Assembly (NCBI GenBank): GCA_018062345.1
Contig: JAGOSL010000006.1
Span: 23,719-87,718, forward strand
Source of the DNA: Pseudomonadota bacterium
GTDB lineage: Bacteria > Pseudomonadota > Alphaproteobacteria > Paracaedibacterales > CAITNM01
DNA length: 64,000 bases
Direction: 5' to 3'
Positions 42,840 through 52,068 of this stretch are shown piece after piece (position 1 is the first letter of the stretch; every line of letters begins with the position of its first letter). The position numbers were made by a program, and so were the translations under genes. The notes beneath the pieces were generated by a model. The model ran no database searches. It had not been told where the DNA came from and saw nothing but the letters and a program-made list of their open reading frames with translations.

Positions 42840-43789
42840 TTTTTCTTCCTGTTTTAGAGAGTCAATTAGGCCATGATTTCTTAAAAAAAAAATCATTAAG
42901 ATCCTTTGATATTTTTTCTAATTATTATAAAGAATATTATGAAGATCATTATAAGGACTTATCCTTTACAATATTTGATGAAAATAGGCTGATAGGTTAT
43001 GTGCTTTGTGCGGCATTAAATGGTGCCCTGACAACACCAGATGGCGCTGTTTGTATTGTGTTGTCGAATTATTTACCTGAAAAAGATAAAAAAAAACTTT
43101 TAACAAGTCTCTTAGAGCACCTCACAAATCTAGCAAACCAAAATCTATGTGAAAGAATCCTTATTAAGGATACGTTAGATCTGCCTTGTTTATCTCCACT
43201 TGGGGAAATTCTTTTTAACCAGCGCTTTGAAAGCCGCCTTACCTTTGAAATGAACATTCCTTTTCTCGAAGAAAATTTCTCAATATCTTTGCGAAAAAGT
43301 TACAAATCTCTTATCAATTGGGGAAGACGGGAACTGAAAACTGAGTTTATCAATAAAGATAATCTTGATAGAAAAAAATTCGACTCTTTTCAAGAGTTTC
43401 ACCATAAAATATCAGGAAAAATAACACGCTCCCAAGAAACTTGGGACGCACAATACCATATGTTGAAAGAGGGTTTGGGGGAATTGATTTTATCAACATA
43501 TAAGGGTCAACTCGTTGCGGGATCTATTTTTACTGACTATGGAGACACCAGTATTTATTTCACAGGCGTTTACGAGAGGGAATTATTTGAGTTTGGGATA
43601 TCTCATTTTATTTTATATGAAGGTATTCATAGGTCTTATAACCGTCATCAAACATCAAAATTTTCTTTGGGTTATTTTGATACGGATATAAAAGATCCCA
43701 AATGGTACAACATCCAATTTTTTAAAAAGGGATTTTGTAAAGAATTAACCCCAGTAATTTTTTGGTCAAAGAAGGTAAAAGATGAATAA
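42830..43789 (+). CDS. FemAB/GNAT-fold protein of the glycan locus
   Basis: This 319-residue protein resembles the FemAB-like group: an N-terminal GNAT half (residues 5-130) and a C-terminal half with LRKSYKSLINWGRRELKTEF, then GELILSTYKGQLVAGSIFTD, then YFTGVYERELFEFGISHFIL. Such proteins transfer an amino acid or acyl group to cell-wall or glycan acceptors and are common in exopolysaccharide loci. The exact reaction is unknown. An A10 tract lies within the gene (42883-42892). The end overlaps the following methyltransferase gene by 8 bases. Confidence 0.65.
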   Translation: MSLVFLPVLESQLGHDFLKKKSLRSFDIFSNYYKEYYEDHYKDLSFTIFDENRLIGYVLCAALNGALTTPDGAVCIVLSNYLPEKDKKKLLTSLLEHLTNLANQNLCERILIKDTLDLPCLSPLGEILFNQRFESRLTFEMNIPFLEENFSISLRKSYKSLINWGRRELKTEFINKDNLDRKKFDSFQEFHHKISGKITRSQETWDAQYHMLKEGLGELILSTYKGQLVAGSIFTDYGDTSIYFTGVYERELFEFGISHFILYEGIHRSYNRHQTSKFSLGYFDTDIKDPKWYNIQFFKKGFCKELTPVIFWSKKVKDE

Positions 43790-44498
43790 AGAAATTGAGT
43801 CTACCAGAGCTTTTTATAATACATCCTATTTGAAAAATGGGTTTAATGCTCAAAGACGCTATCCCAATGAGGAGTTATGTCGCTTTATGGGCCGGAATTT
43901 CTTTTCTATTCCCCAGGAAAAAAGACAGGATATTAAAATTTTAGAGACCGGATGTGGTTCGGGAGCTAACCTGTGGATGATCGCCAGGGAAGGATTCAAT
44001 ACCTATGGTATCGATTTATCAGAAGCATCATTAACGCTCTGCGAAGAGATGTTGAGACAATACAATACGCAAGCAAAATTGAGCGCGCAAGATATGAGCG
44101 TCATGAATTTTGACTACAACACTTTTGATGCTGTTGTTGACGTTTTTTCATCCTATTGCCTTAATTTCAAAAACGGGAGTGGGTACGTTCAAAATATATT
44201 TAACATACTAAAACCAGGCGGTTTATTTTTCTCATATTTTCCATCGAAACGATCCGACGCATACCAGTACCATGAGCCAGCACATTTATTAGATTCTAGT
44301 ACTCTGAATTCCATTTTAAGACAAGATTCTCCTTATCATGGACAGTTATATCCTTTTCGTTTTATTCATCCGCAAGAATACCAACACCATCTTATTAATC
44401 AGGGATTTAAAGTGCAGTATTTAGAAACCGTTAGTAGAACCTATAATTCGATGCGTGAGACTTTTGAATTCGTTGTGATAGAAGCTGTAAAAGAATAA
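43782..44498 (+). CDS. SAM-dependent methyltransferase (class I)
   Basis: This 238-residue enzyme has motif I ILETGCGSGANLWMIAREGF (near residue 50), TYGIDLSEASL for the ribose Asp, and a FDAVVDVFSSYCLNF motif-IV-like region, then FNILKPGGLFFSYFPSKRSD. It is similar to the methyltransferase at 34038, so the two probably arose by duplication. Substrate unknown. It overlaps the upstream gene by 8 bases and ends 4 bases before the last glycosyltransferase. Confidence 0.84.
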   Translation: MNKEIESTRAFYNTSYLKNGFNAQRRYPNEELCRFMGRNFFSIPQEKRQDIKILETGCGSGANLWMIAREGFNTYGIDLSEASLTLCEEMLRQYNTQAKLSAQDMSVMNFDYNTFDAVVDVFSSYCLNFKNGSGYVQNIFNILKPGGLFFSYFPSKRSDAYQYHEPAHLLDSSTLNSILRQDSPYHGQLYPFRFIHPQEYQHHLINQGFKVQYLETVSRTYNSMRETFEFVVIEAVKE

Positions 44499-44502
44499 AT
44501 TT

Positions 44503-45597
44503 ATGCACCTTGCCCTTATCATATCATCTCTTAACTCTGGCGGGGCGGAGCGGGTTTTATCGGAGCTTGCCAATTATTGGGTGTCAAAAGGACATCAAGT
44601 AACGCTTGTTACCTTGGCATCACCGGATGCAAAGCCTTTTTATCCCTTAGATTCAAAGGTCCGTTTGATCCAACTTGATCAAACTCAAAATGAATCCTCT
44701 TTTTTAACGCGTCTAGGTAATATCCTCAGACGCCTTTTTTGTTTAAGGAAGGTGCTGAAAACCCTTAATCCAAATGTGGTGCTTTCCTTTGTGGATGTGA
44801 TGAATCTCACCACTCTTCTGGCAACGGTTGGGCTTGAAACACCCGTGATTGTGTCAGAGCGCATTGATCCACACTTTCATCATATTCCTTCATTGTATAA
44901 AAAAATCAGGCCTTTTTTATATCGCTTAGCCAGAAAAATTGTTGTTCAAACCAATAGTACTGCCTCATACTTTGGGAATGATCTCCAAAGGATTATCCAA
45001 ATTATTCCTAACCCTGTAAAGTCACCGAAGCATCATAAAATTTTTTCATCCACGGTCCGATCTGTGCTTAGTGTAGGACGTTTGGATCAACAAAAAGATC
45101 ACAAAACTCTCATCCATGCCTTTGCGCACCTTTATCCAACCTACCCGCATCTGACCCTGACGATTTATGGGGAAGGCCCCCAGCGAGAGAATCTTCAAAA
45201 CCTTATCAACTCTTTAAACCTTCAAAAAAGTGTCTCATTACCGGGGATAACACAAGATATTCATGAAAAGCTTACTGCTGCTGATTTATTTGTGTTCCCC
45301 TCCTTATACGAAGGCTTTCCCAATGCATTGGTTGAGGCTATGTCGGTAGGCCTTCCTGTCATTGCATCAAACTGTTCGGGAAATATTGATATTGTCAGAG
45401 ACGGTATCGATGGATGCCTTTTTCCCGTGGGAGATGTTCTTAAATTAGCGGCGCTGATGGAGGAGTTGGTCTGTGACTCAAACACCCGAAAGCGTCTTGG
45501 TGAGGAAGCAAAAACCGTCACTGAGTATTTTCATCCCGACCATATTTTTCATAGGTGGGATGAGGTCATTTCTGGGGCAACAGGGCGCATTATCTAA
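44503..45597 (+). CDS. GT4-family glycosyltransferase
   Basis: This 364-residue retaining GT-B enzyme opens LALIISSLNSGGAERVLSEL and has SVGRLDQQKDHKTLIHAFAH (near 188) and VFPSLYEGFPNALVEAMSVG (near 265), the EX7E donor-binding motif. It is the last gene of the glycan locus. Its coding sequence looks somewhat richer in G and C than the preceding genes. It is similar in layout to the glycosyltransferase at 4101 but not obviously a recent copy. The 122 bases after its stop hold no gene before tRNA-Ser. Confidence 0.9.
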   Translation: MHLALIISSLNSGGAERVLSELANYWVSKGHQVTLVTLASPDAKPFYPLDSKVRLIQLDQTQNESSFLTRLGNILRRLFCLRKVLKTLNPNVVLSFVDVMNLTTLLATVGLETPVIVSERIDPHFHHIPSLYKKIRPFLYRLARKIVVQTNSTASYFGNDLQRIIQIIPNPVKSPKHHKIFSSTVRSVLSVGRLDQQKDHKTLIHAFAHLYPTYPHLTLTIYGEGPQRENLQNLINSLNLQKSVSLPGITQDIHEKLTAADLFVFPSLYEGFPNALVEAMSVGLPVIASNCSGNIDIVRDGIDGCLFPVGDVLKLAALMEELVCDSNTRKRLGEEAKTVTEYFHPDHIFHRWDEVISGATGRII

Positions 45598-45719
45598 TCC
45601 CCATGGTGAAGTTTATAGGCCTATCGTAAAACCATTGGGCTTCCCCCGTAGGGTTTGATTTGCTAACTGCTATCAGACAAAAATCTAAGGAAAATGAGAG
45701 ATCTGATAATGTGTAAAAA

Positions 45720-45812
45720 TGGCGGAGAGAGAGGGATTCGAACCCTCGATAAGGATTTACTCCCTATGACGGTTTAGCAAACCGTTGCCTTAAGCCGCTC
45801 GGCCATCTCTCC
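45720..45812 (-). tRNA. tRNA-Ser (anticodon GCU)
   Basis: Read on the minus strand the acceptor arms are GGAGAGA and TCTCTCC, with discriminator G and an encoded CCA end (45722-45720). The anticodon loop sits in CGGTTTGCTAAACCG, so the anticodon is GCT (reads AGC/AGU serine codons). A long variable arm, as expected for serine, and a GGTTCGAATCC T-arm are present. It separates the glycan locus from the housekeeping genes; tRNA genes are frequent insertion targets, though no attachment repeat was seen. Confidence 0.96.
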
Positions 45813-45825
45813 GTCTCTATCATTT

Positions 45826-45851
45826 GTATTATCCCCGCAAATACTTGTCAA
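45826..45851 (-). promoter_or_regulatory. Likely promoter of tRNA-Ser
   Basis: On the minus strand a TTGACA-like element (45851-45846) lies upstream of TAATAC (45831-45826). The spacing is short (14) unless the -35 is shifted to TGTTGA, giving 16. The -10 predicts a start about 6-7 bases before the mature tRNA end. Confidence 0.4.
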
Positions 45852-45939
45852 CACTTGACGTTGAATAAATATTTAGAAATGACATTGGCTGCTCAGAAAA
45901 AACATGCTTAAATAACTAAGAGGCTTTTTGTGGTTTGTT

Positions 45940-46404
45940 ATGAATAGTGCAGCAGCACAAGTTCTAGAGAGTGTTAAGGATGGTGAACCTCGGACATTGG
46001 GACTTGTTTTCAAAACGAGACGTTTAGACCAGAAAAAAACCCTTGAGGAAGTTGCTGAACAGCTCAAAATTCGCAAGATTTTTTTGCAAGCTATTGAGGA
46101 CGAACAGTTCGATCAATTGCCTGGCGGTGTTTATACAGTTGGGTTTATTCGTACATACGCTCAGTATTTAGGGCTAGATCATGAGGTAATCATTGAGCAG
46201 TTAAAAGATGAAAGTTTTTTCCTTCCTGTTCAGTTGTCAACAGTGGGAGATATACAGCATTTCCCAACTAATCGTTTTGTTCCGAGCGGGATGATTATTG
46301 TTGGTATATTTTTTCTTCTTTTGTGCGCAGTAACTGCGTATGTATTTTTAGATGATGCGCCAGTACACATTAACTGGCACGCAGATTCAAAGCCAACATT
46401 GTAA
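45940..46404 (+). CDS. RodZ-like helix-turn-helix membrane protein, short form
   Basis: This 154-residue protein has a RodZ/Cro-type HTH (KTRRLDQKKTLEEVAEQLKI, then FLQAIEDEQFDQLPGGVYTV, about residues 20-70), then YAQYLGLDHEVIIEQLKDE. One membrane segment follows (near residues 112-133, MIIVGIFFLLLCAVTAYVF) and a short tail. RodZ ties MreB to the cell wall; full-length RodZ continues with a periplasmic domain that is missing here. The ATG at 45940 is preferred over a TTG at 45928. It ends 10 bases before glmM ends on the other strand. Confidence 0.75.
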   Translation: MNSAAAQVLESVKDGEPRTLGLVFKTRRLDQKKTLEEVAEQLKIRKIFLQAIEDEQFDQLPGGVYTVGFIRTYAQYLGLDHEVIIEQLKDESFFLPVQLSTVGDIQHFPTNRFVPSGMIIVGIFFLLLCAVTAYVFLDDAPVHINWHADSKPTL

Positions 46405-46414
46405 TCGGAATCAA

Positions 46415-47776
46415 TTAAGCGGCATCAACTTCAGAAATTGTTCCGCTTATTGTGTTTATTACATCGTTTAGTAGGTCTGCGTCATCTCCTTGGGCCATGA
46501 TGCGAATCAAAGGTTCTGTACCAGATTGACGCACCAATAATCTTCCATAGCTATCTAGGCGGTTTTTCGCTGTATCAATAACTAATCGAATACGATCATC
46601 ATTTAAATTAACCGCATGCCTTGTGCGAATATTTTTTAAAATTTGAGGAACAGGCTCAAATGTGTGTCCAATGCCACTAGCAGGCATATTTGTGGCCACC
46701 ATAAGTGCAAGTACTTGTAGTGCTGCTAATAATCCGTCTCCGGTTGTTGTGTAATCGCTTAAAATGATATGACCTGATTGTTCTCCGCCTACATTGCATC
46801 CTTTAAGCTGCATTGTCTCTAGTACATGCTTATCCCCAATGTTTGAGCGATATAATTGCAAGCCCTTGCTTGAAAGGTAGCGCTCTAATCCCAAGTTTGA
46901 CATGTGGGTAGCAACTATTCCTCCTCCTTTTAAAAGACCTTGCTCATACCATAGCTTGGCGATTAGTGCCATAATTTGGTCCCCATCAAGAGTTTGGCCA
47001 TTTTCATCAACTGCAATAAGCCTATCTGCATCGCCATCTAAAGCGATACCAATATGGGCTTTGTGCTCTAATACTGCATTTTGTAAAGCTGAAATGCATG
47101 TGGCGCCGAAGTCTTGATTAATATTTATGCCATTGGGCGTATTTCCAATAGCAATAACGTCTGCTCCTAATTCCCACAGCACCTGAGGCGCAACTTTGTA
47201 AGCGGCGCCATTGGCGCAATCGACAACTATTTTTAATCCATCAAGGCGCATTCCTTTAGGAAAGCTTGATTTCACAAACTCATTATAACGGCCCAACGCA
47301 TCGTCAACGCGTCGTGCTTTTCCAAAATCACCAGCGCTTACTAAAGGAAAATCGTTTTTCTGAGTGAGCTCTTCAATACGATGTTCATTCTTCGTGCTGA
47401 GTTTGAATCCTTGTGCATCAAAAAATTTGATGCCGTTATCCTTGAAAGGATTATGACTTGCTGAAATCATTACGCCTAAATGGGCGCGTAAAGTTCGAGT
47501 TAGCATTGCGACTGCAGGAGTTGGAAGAGGGCCTAATAGCATAACGTCAATTCCCATGCTTACAAATCCCGCTGTTAAAGCAGATTCTAGCATGTAACCA
47601 GACAGGCGTGTGTCCTTGCCAATTACAACCGTATGTCTGTGTTGCGACGATGTGGTTAGGGGTGTATTTTCCTTTAAATGTTGAGCTGCAGCCATAGCAA
47701 CTTTTAAGATGATATCAGCTGTCATGGGTGATTCATTAACAGTTCCTCGAATGCCATCAGTTCCAAACAATTTCAT
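46415..47776 (-). CDS. glmM: Phosphoglucosamine mutase
   Basis: GlmM interconverts glucosamine-6-phosphate and glucosamine-1-phosphate on the way to UDP-GlcNAc, which feeds peptidoglycan, lipid A and the PseB/WecB steps of the glycan locus. The 453-residue protein has KLFGTDGIRGTVNE at its start, the phosphoserine loop MISASHNPFKDNGIKFF (near 100), the metal-binding DGDADRLIAVDE (near 240), a GGEQSGHII sugar loop (near 325) and RQSGTEPLIRIMAQ (near 415). The ATG at 47776 follows mnmA by two bases, with a shared AGGA site; an upstream in-frame start inside mnmA is less likely. Confidence 0.97.
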   Translation of the reverse strand: MKLFGTDGIRGTVNESPMTADIILKVAMAAAQHLKENTPLTTSSQHRHTVVIGKDTRLSGYMLESALTAGFVSMGIDVMLLGPLPTPAVAMLTRTLRAHLGVMISASHNPFKDNGIKFFDAQGFKLSTKNEHRIEELTQKNDFPLVSAGDFGKARRVDDALGRYNEFVKSSFPKGMRLDGLKIVVDCANGAAYKVAPQVLWELGADVIAIGNTPNGININQDFGATCISALQNAVLEHKAHIGIALDGDADRLIAVDENGQTLDGDQIMALIAKLWYEQGLLKGGGIVATHMSNLGLERYLSSKGLQLYRSNIGDKHVLETMQLKGCNVGGEQSGHIILSDYTTTGDGLLAALQVLALMVATNMPASGIGHTFEPVPQILKNIRTRHAVNLNDDRIRLVIDTAKNRLDSYGRLLVRQSGTEPLIRIMAQGDDADLLNDVINTISGTISEVDAA

Positions 47777-47778
47777 TT

Positions 47779-48888
47779 TTATTTTTCCTCCGACTGTAGG
47801 TGCTGAGAGGTAATCCATCCACCTCCTAATACTTGATCGTTTTCATAAAATACACAAGCTTGGCCAGACGCTACACCATATTCATGCGTTGAAAAAATGA
47901 CCATGGCTGATGTAGGGCTAGTTGCTTTAACAGTTGCCTCTACAGGTGAATGTGTTGAGCGTATTTTAACCATGCATTTTAGTCCATTTTTAAAACATGT
48001 AATGTCTTTTAGCCAATTCATTTCTTTTAAATAAATGGTTTTTACAGCTAAAGCCTCATGTGGTCCAACCCATACTTGGCGTTTTTCTGGGTTCAGTCTT
48101 ATAACATATAGTGGTTCTGGATATGAAATACCAAGACCTTTACGCTGACCAATTGTGTAATTGATGATCCCGTTATGACGTCCGACTACTGTTCCATCGA
48201 CATGAATGATATCACCTGGATCTAAAGCGCCAGGTCTAAGTTTGCTTACAAGATTTACGTAAGAGCCATTAGGCACAAAGCATATGTCTTGGCTGTCAGG
48301 TTTTTCAGCGACGGTTAAACCAAATCTTGTTGCGTGTTCTCTAGTTGCGGATTTAGGAAGTCCGCCTAAGGGAAAGCGTAGATATTCAAGTTGGTCTTGA
48401 CTTGTAGTAAACAAGAAATAGCTTTGGTCTCGGCTGTGATCTAATGCTCTGTGTAATTCTGCCCGTTTGTTAACAAATCGTTGAACATAATGCCCTGTGA
48501 TTAGAGCTTTGGCGCCAAGATCACGGGCTGTTTGCAAGAGGTCTTTAAACTTTACTTGTTGGTTGCAGCGCACGCAAGGGATGGGGGTTTCTCCTTGCAA
48601 ATAAGAATCGGCAAAATCATCAATAACTTTTTCGCGAAAAACGCTTTCATAATCTAATACGTAATGGGGGAATCCCATTTTATCAGCAACTGTTCTTGCG
48701 TCATAAATATCTTGACCTGCACAGCAAGCGCCTTTTTTATTGAGCATCGCTCCGTGGTCATAAAGCTGGAGAGTAATGCCTACTACATCATATCCAGCTT
48801 CAACCATTAAAGCTGCAGCAACCGATGAGTCAACGCCACCAGACATTGCAACGGCTATGCGTTCTCCTGAATTGATGCCTTCAAGCAT
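47779..48888 (-). CDS. mnmA: tRNA-specific 2-thiouridylase MnmA
   Basis: MnmA adds sulfur at U34 of tRNAs for Lys, Glu and Gln. The 369-residue protein shows the PP-loop [19 protein letters not shown] (near residue 15) and the catalytic Cys of [11 protein letters not shown] (near 103). The second Cys lies in [10 protein letters not shown] (near 205), and [16 protein letters not shown] marks the central domain. ATG 48888 (MLEGINSG) is preferred to an ATG at 48933. It is followed directly by glmM, and overlaps brnQ by 8 bases. Confidence 0.95.
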   Translation of the reverse strand: MLEGINSGERIAVAMSGGVDSSVAAALMVEAGYDVVGITLQLYDHGAMLNKKGACCAGQDIYDARTVADKMGFPHYVLDYESVFREKVIDDFADSYLQGETPIPCVRCNQQVKFKDLLQTARDLGAKALITGHYVQRFVNKRAELHRALDHSRDQSYFLFTTSQDQLEYLRFPLGGLPKSATREHATRFGLTVAEKPDSQDICFVPNGSYVNLVSKLRPGALDPGDIIHVDGTVVGRHNGIINYTIGQRKGLGISYPEPLYVIRLNPEKRQVWVGPHEALAVKTIYLKEMNWLKDITCFKNGLKCMVKIRSTHSPVEATVKATSPTSAMVIFSTHEYGVASGQACVFYENDQVLGGGWITSQHLQSEEK

Positions 48889-49981
48889 GAATTGTTTTTG
48901 ATGTTTTTTTATCGACAAGTTTGTATACCGCATAAATAATCATTAATGGATAAAGCCATTCCAAAATACTGGCCAAAAAATTCATTATTTTGCTAAATCC
49001 TAGCAACGACATAGAGAATGCCATGCATATACTTGCTATTAGACATATATGGCGATTTACTTGTTTTTTCAACATATCTTTATATAAAAAATCTGTCCAC
49101 ATGGTAGTTAGTAATGTTGCAGTTGCCATACATGATACAGCCAAAGTTATGCTTACGATTGGCAGTGCACAGGGGCCTAAAGCTTTCTGGGCGATAGCAG
49201 CTAAATATTGCTCTTGGGCTAATCCAGCAATATCAGGAGCATAATGTGCTCCTAATGCCATGAACCCGTAGTACACAGTACATAGTATGCTTCCTCCTAA
49301 AATGCTAGAGAGAGCTCCTAGTTTGAAAAGTTCTTTGCGAGTTGATCCAGTTTTAGCTTTTTTCTTCAAAAATTCATAAACGCTTATTGCGATAAGTGGA
49401 GCGCCCATTAGGTCCATTGTTTGGTAGCCGATTTCTAAACCATATCCAAAACATTCTTTAGTGCTTATAGCAATAGATTGCATAGGAGGAGCAACCCAAA
49501 GACCTACAGCGATTAAAAAGGCGATACCCCCTAATTTGAATGGGGTTAAAAACACTCCGATGATTTCTACTAGGCGATTACGCTCCCAGCATAGTCCAAG
49601 TAGTGCAAGGCTAAATATCCCTGAAAAAATCCATAAGGGCAGTTCAGGCATCATAAGATTGAATCCACCAAAAGAAACAAGGATGCAGCGTGGCACAACA
49701 CCAAATGGACCAACTAGCATAAATATCAAAAAGTTAATGGCAAAAGCCCCTGATTTTCCCAAGTTTGAATAATACTTTTCGCGACTTCCTTCGCTGCGAA
49801 CAAAACCCATAACACCAATAAAAGGTACTATGACTGCTGTGATAATCCATCCGATCAGAGTATACAAAAACATGCTTTGAGTTTTCACCCCGGCAGTTAA
49901 AGGAAACACAAGATTTCCAGAGCCAAAGAACATAGAGAACATAGCAAAACCTGCTGTGAGAACAATTCGAAAAGATAACAT
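48881..49981 (-). CDS. brnQ: Branched-chain amino acid carrier, BrnQ family
   Basis: This 366-residue protein with about 10-12 membrane segments imports leucine, isoleucine and valine with sodium. [20 protein letters not shown] near the start (residues 12-31) is the family signature, and the [17 protein letters not shown] stretch (near 185) is also typical. Family members are usually about 430 residues, so this one is slightly short at the C-terminus. Intracellular bacteria often rely on such importers because they cannot make these amino acids. Upstream (50000-50163) is AT-rich sequence with no other gene. Confidence 0.88.
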   Translation of the reverse strand: MLSFRIVLTAGFAMFSMFFGSGNLVFPLTAGVKTQSMFLYTLIGWIITAVIVPFIGVMGFVRSEGSREKYYSNLGKSGAFAINFLIFMLVGPFGVVPRCILVSFGGFNLMMPELPLWIFSGIFSLALLGLCWERNRLVEIIGVFLTPFKLGGIAFLIAVGLWVAPPMQSIAISTKECFGYGLEIGYQTMDLMGAPLIAISVYEFLKKKAKTGSTRKELFKLGALSSILGGSILCTVYYGFMALGAHYAPDIAGLAQEQYLAAIAQKALGPCALPIVSITLAVSCMATATLLTTMWTDFLYKDMLKKQVNRHICLIASICMAFSMSLLGFSKIMNFLASILEWLYPLMIIYAVYKLVDKKTSKTIHA

Positions 49982-50163
49982 TATAAAAAGTATTCCTCTT
50001 ATTCTTAGTGTATATATATGGAGATTTTTATGAAGAATTACAAGTGAAATATATAGTTTTTTATTCTTTGCGCATCTTCAAAAATATAAGCTAGAATCGG
50101 TGGTTGATTTTTAAAAAGATATTTTTTAGCGTATTACTTTAATTAAGTGATTTTTGAATAATT

Positions 50164-50772
50164 ATGGCTTCTAAATTTGTGAAAATGTTTTTTTTCTTTA
50201 TTGTCAACTGTCTGTTTTTAAATGCTGCGGAAACAGCAATGTATATTGCTGGCGAGCATAATGAGTTCTTAGAAGGTGTTAAAAGTAAAAAAATTGTAAT
50301 CTATAATAACAAGAGTAAGCCTGATATATCATTCGGGATCAATGCTTATGGGACAAGACTTGCTGCTATATTAGCCATATGTTCCTTTGATGGCCAAAGA
50401 CGCAAAGATGGAGCGAGACAGTCTATTGGTATTTGGGGTGATAAATACCAAACAGTGGATGAGGCGGTTGATGCAATTTTTCCTAAAAAGCTAGTGATGA
50501 TTGCAGCAGTTGAAAATAATGGCTATGAGTCATGTTTTTTTGGAATTGATCTTTACCGCAAAAGAGTTAGCGAAGATTTTTCACAGGTTATTATGTGGTC
50601 TGAACAGATCGATTTAAATGAATACATTCGTGAAGCAATTAGGAGCAATGAACTAGATGTTTTTCTTATGAATGAAGAGGCGAGACGAAGAGAAAACTCT
50701 TCCTTGCTAGCATCTATTCAGAAAAAGCCTAAAAAGCTTAATTTGCTTCACTGGCGTTGGATGCTATTTTAG
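50164..50772 (+). CDS. Secreted protein of unknown function
   Basis: I do not recognise this 202-residue protein. It has a signal peptide (residues 1-21, hydrophobic MFFFFIVNCLFLNA ending in AAETA). The mature part holds FGINAYGTRLAAILAICSFD and KYQTVDEAVDAIFPKKLVMI and ends in a basic tail (KKPKKLNLLHWRWMLF). The middle, EDFSQVIMWSEQIDLNEYIR, looks helical. No repeats or family motifs were recognised. Its 3' end overlaps the convergent gene by 35 bases. It may be a lineage-specific periplasmic or exported factor. Confidence 0.55.
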   Translation: MASKFVKMFFFFIVNCLFLNAAETAMYIAGEHNEFLEGVKSKKIVIYNNKSKPDISFGINAYGTRLAAILAICSFDGQRRKDGARQSIGIWGDKYQTVDEAVDAIFPKKLVMIAAVENNGYESCFFGIDLYRKRVSEDFSQVIMWSEQIDLNEYIREAIRSNELDVFLMNEEARRRENSSLLASIQKKPKKLNLLHWRWMLF

Positions 50773-51490
50773 TTCTTTCTTGCTCAATTTTAGCAATGGA
50801 GTCTCTATCTCCTAATAGCAATGCATCACGATGCGCGTATTCAAAATAACGTGTATATAAAATTTCAAAGTTTTGCTTTTGGGGTTGGCGTTGCTCATTA
50901 CAATGGGCCCAATAATAACATTGTGCGGCAGATAGTAGTAAATCTACACGGCTTTCAAGTGCGCTATCACTCAAGCAGACAGTCGCATATAATTGGCCGC
51001 TTTTAAGAAAAGCTGTTGCTGCAAGATTTTCCATGTTTTTGGAGCGTAAACTCTGCCCAAGCCTTATATAACATCCTGCTTGTATTAGTGGAGCTTGCAA
51101 ATTTTGGGTGAAGCCAGCTGATATAATGTGCTCATCAGCCACATCTCGAAGAGCTAAGGAAATGCTTGGTCTAATTGCTTGAGTCATGAAATGCTGCATT
51201 TCATTAAAGAGATTATCAGTATTCTCATGTCGTGCGGTTGCAATATCTGCCAGAATATTTGGGTTTGGAAAAAGTTCTTGAAGCTGATTTAAAGTGTTGG
51301 TTACATTCTCTGAGTTTTCAGTGCAAAGATTTTGGGAAAACCTGGCCATGGCTAAGCGCCTGCCAATTGATCTTGCAAGATCTTGATTGGTGAGAAGCTG
51401 AGAAAACCCAGCATGCATATGAGGTGGATCACTTGCTATGAGGCACTGAGCAAGAGCCCAAGGGGCAAATAAGATCACTAAGCCGCGCAT
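50738..51490 (-). CDS. Secreted protein of unknown function with helical repeats
   Basis: This 250-residue protein starts with a weak signal peptide (residues 1-20, cut near LAQCLIAS). The mature protein is rich in Ala, Leu, Asn and Gln and looks mostly helical. Segments such as IQAGCYIRLGQSLRSKNMEN, then LAATAFLKSGQLYATVCLSD, then LLLSAAQCYYWAHCNEQRQP resemble tetratricopeptide-type helix pairs. That could mean a protein-protein interaction scaffold, but no canonical TPR consensus is complete. It is convergent with the gene at 50164. Function unknown. Confidence 0.5.
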   Translation of the reverse strand: MRGLVILFAPWALAQCLIASDPPHMHAGFSQLLTNQDLARSIGRRLAMARFSQNLCTENSENVTNTLNQLQELFPNPNILADIATARHENTDNLFNEMQHFMTQAIRPSISLALRDVADEHIISAGFTQNLQAPLIQAGCYIRLGQSLRSKNMENLAATAFLKSGQLYATVCLSDSALESRVDLLLSAAQCYYWAHCNEQRQPQKQNFEILYTRYFEYAHRDALLLGDRDSIAKIEQERTKIASNASEAN

Positions 51491-51607
51491 GATAAAAACT
51501 CATATTAGAAGGGCTTAGCAATAAAATAACACTAAAATAGTTAATATGTTATTAATTATTTAAAAGTGAGCAATAATGATTTAAAATTTCAGGGGGATTT
51601 AAAGAGT

Positions 51608-51660
51608 ACGCTCTCACCTGTTGCGTTTGCAAAAAATAGTGAGAGCGTTTTTATTTTTTT
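51608..51660 (+). terminator. Intrinsic terminator on the plus strand with no plus-strand gene
   Basis: ACGCTCTCAC (51608-51617) pairs exactly with GTGAGAGCGT (51639-51648); on the plus strand TTTTTATTTTTTT follows. The terminator points away from any annotated plus-strand gene: the nearest plus-strand gene ends at 50772 and is separated by a minus-strand gene. It may end a small RNA begun in the 51490-51600 gap, or protect the 3' end of the minus-strand lipoprotein message. Confidence 0.65.
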
Positions 51661-51928
51661 ATTTCGCAGCAGTTTCAGATTTTTTTTCTTCTTCTTTAAC
51701 TACAGCTGCTTCATGAGCTTCTTCTTTTTTCGCTTCTTCTTTAGCTGCTTCATGAGTTTCAGCTGCAGCTGCATGTTCATGAGTTGCTGCTGCGTGATCA
51801 TGCGTTGCCGCTGCGTGATGTTCTGCTGAAGCTTCTTTAGTTGCTTCTACTGCGCTCTCATCTTTTTTTTCACATGCAACAAAAGCTAAACTGATAGCGC
51901 TTAGTGCAATAAGTAAATTTTTTGACAT
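51659..51928 (-). CDS. His- and Ala-rich small lipoprotein
   Basis: This 89-residue protein carries a lipoprotein signal (LLIALSAISLAFVAC; lipobox FVAC, modified Cys near residue 19). The mature part is charged and low-complexity: EHHAAATHDHAAATHEHAAA, then AAKEEAKKEEAHEAAVVKEE. The repeated HDH/HEH/HEA spacing could bind metal ions (Zn, Ni, Cu or Co) at the cell surface or periplasm, but that is inference. The ATG at 51928 (MSKNLLIA) has AGGA upstream; an ATG four codons earlier is possible. Its stop falls within the U-tract of the plus-strand terminator. Confidence 0.75.
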   Translation of the reverse strand: MSKNLLIALSAISLAFVACEKKDESAVEATKEASAEHHAAATHDHAAATHEHAAAAETHEAAKEEAKKEEAHEAAVVKEEEKKSETAAK

Positions 51929-52068
51929 TTTAATCCTCAATAATTAGAAAAAATTTTAACTACTTCCTAGTATAGATCATTTTGAATAAAAAAGCGTGGA
52001 ATTTTTTATAAAAAATAAACTTTTCTTAATGAACTATTAAAAAGAGCCAATGTGGCAGACAATAGGTT

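Noticed and set aside
52040..52066. A short GCCA-TGGC stem with T-run after the AsmA stop
   Set aside because: Only about four base pairs, too weak to claim a terminator.
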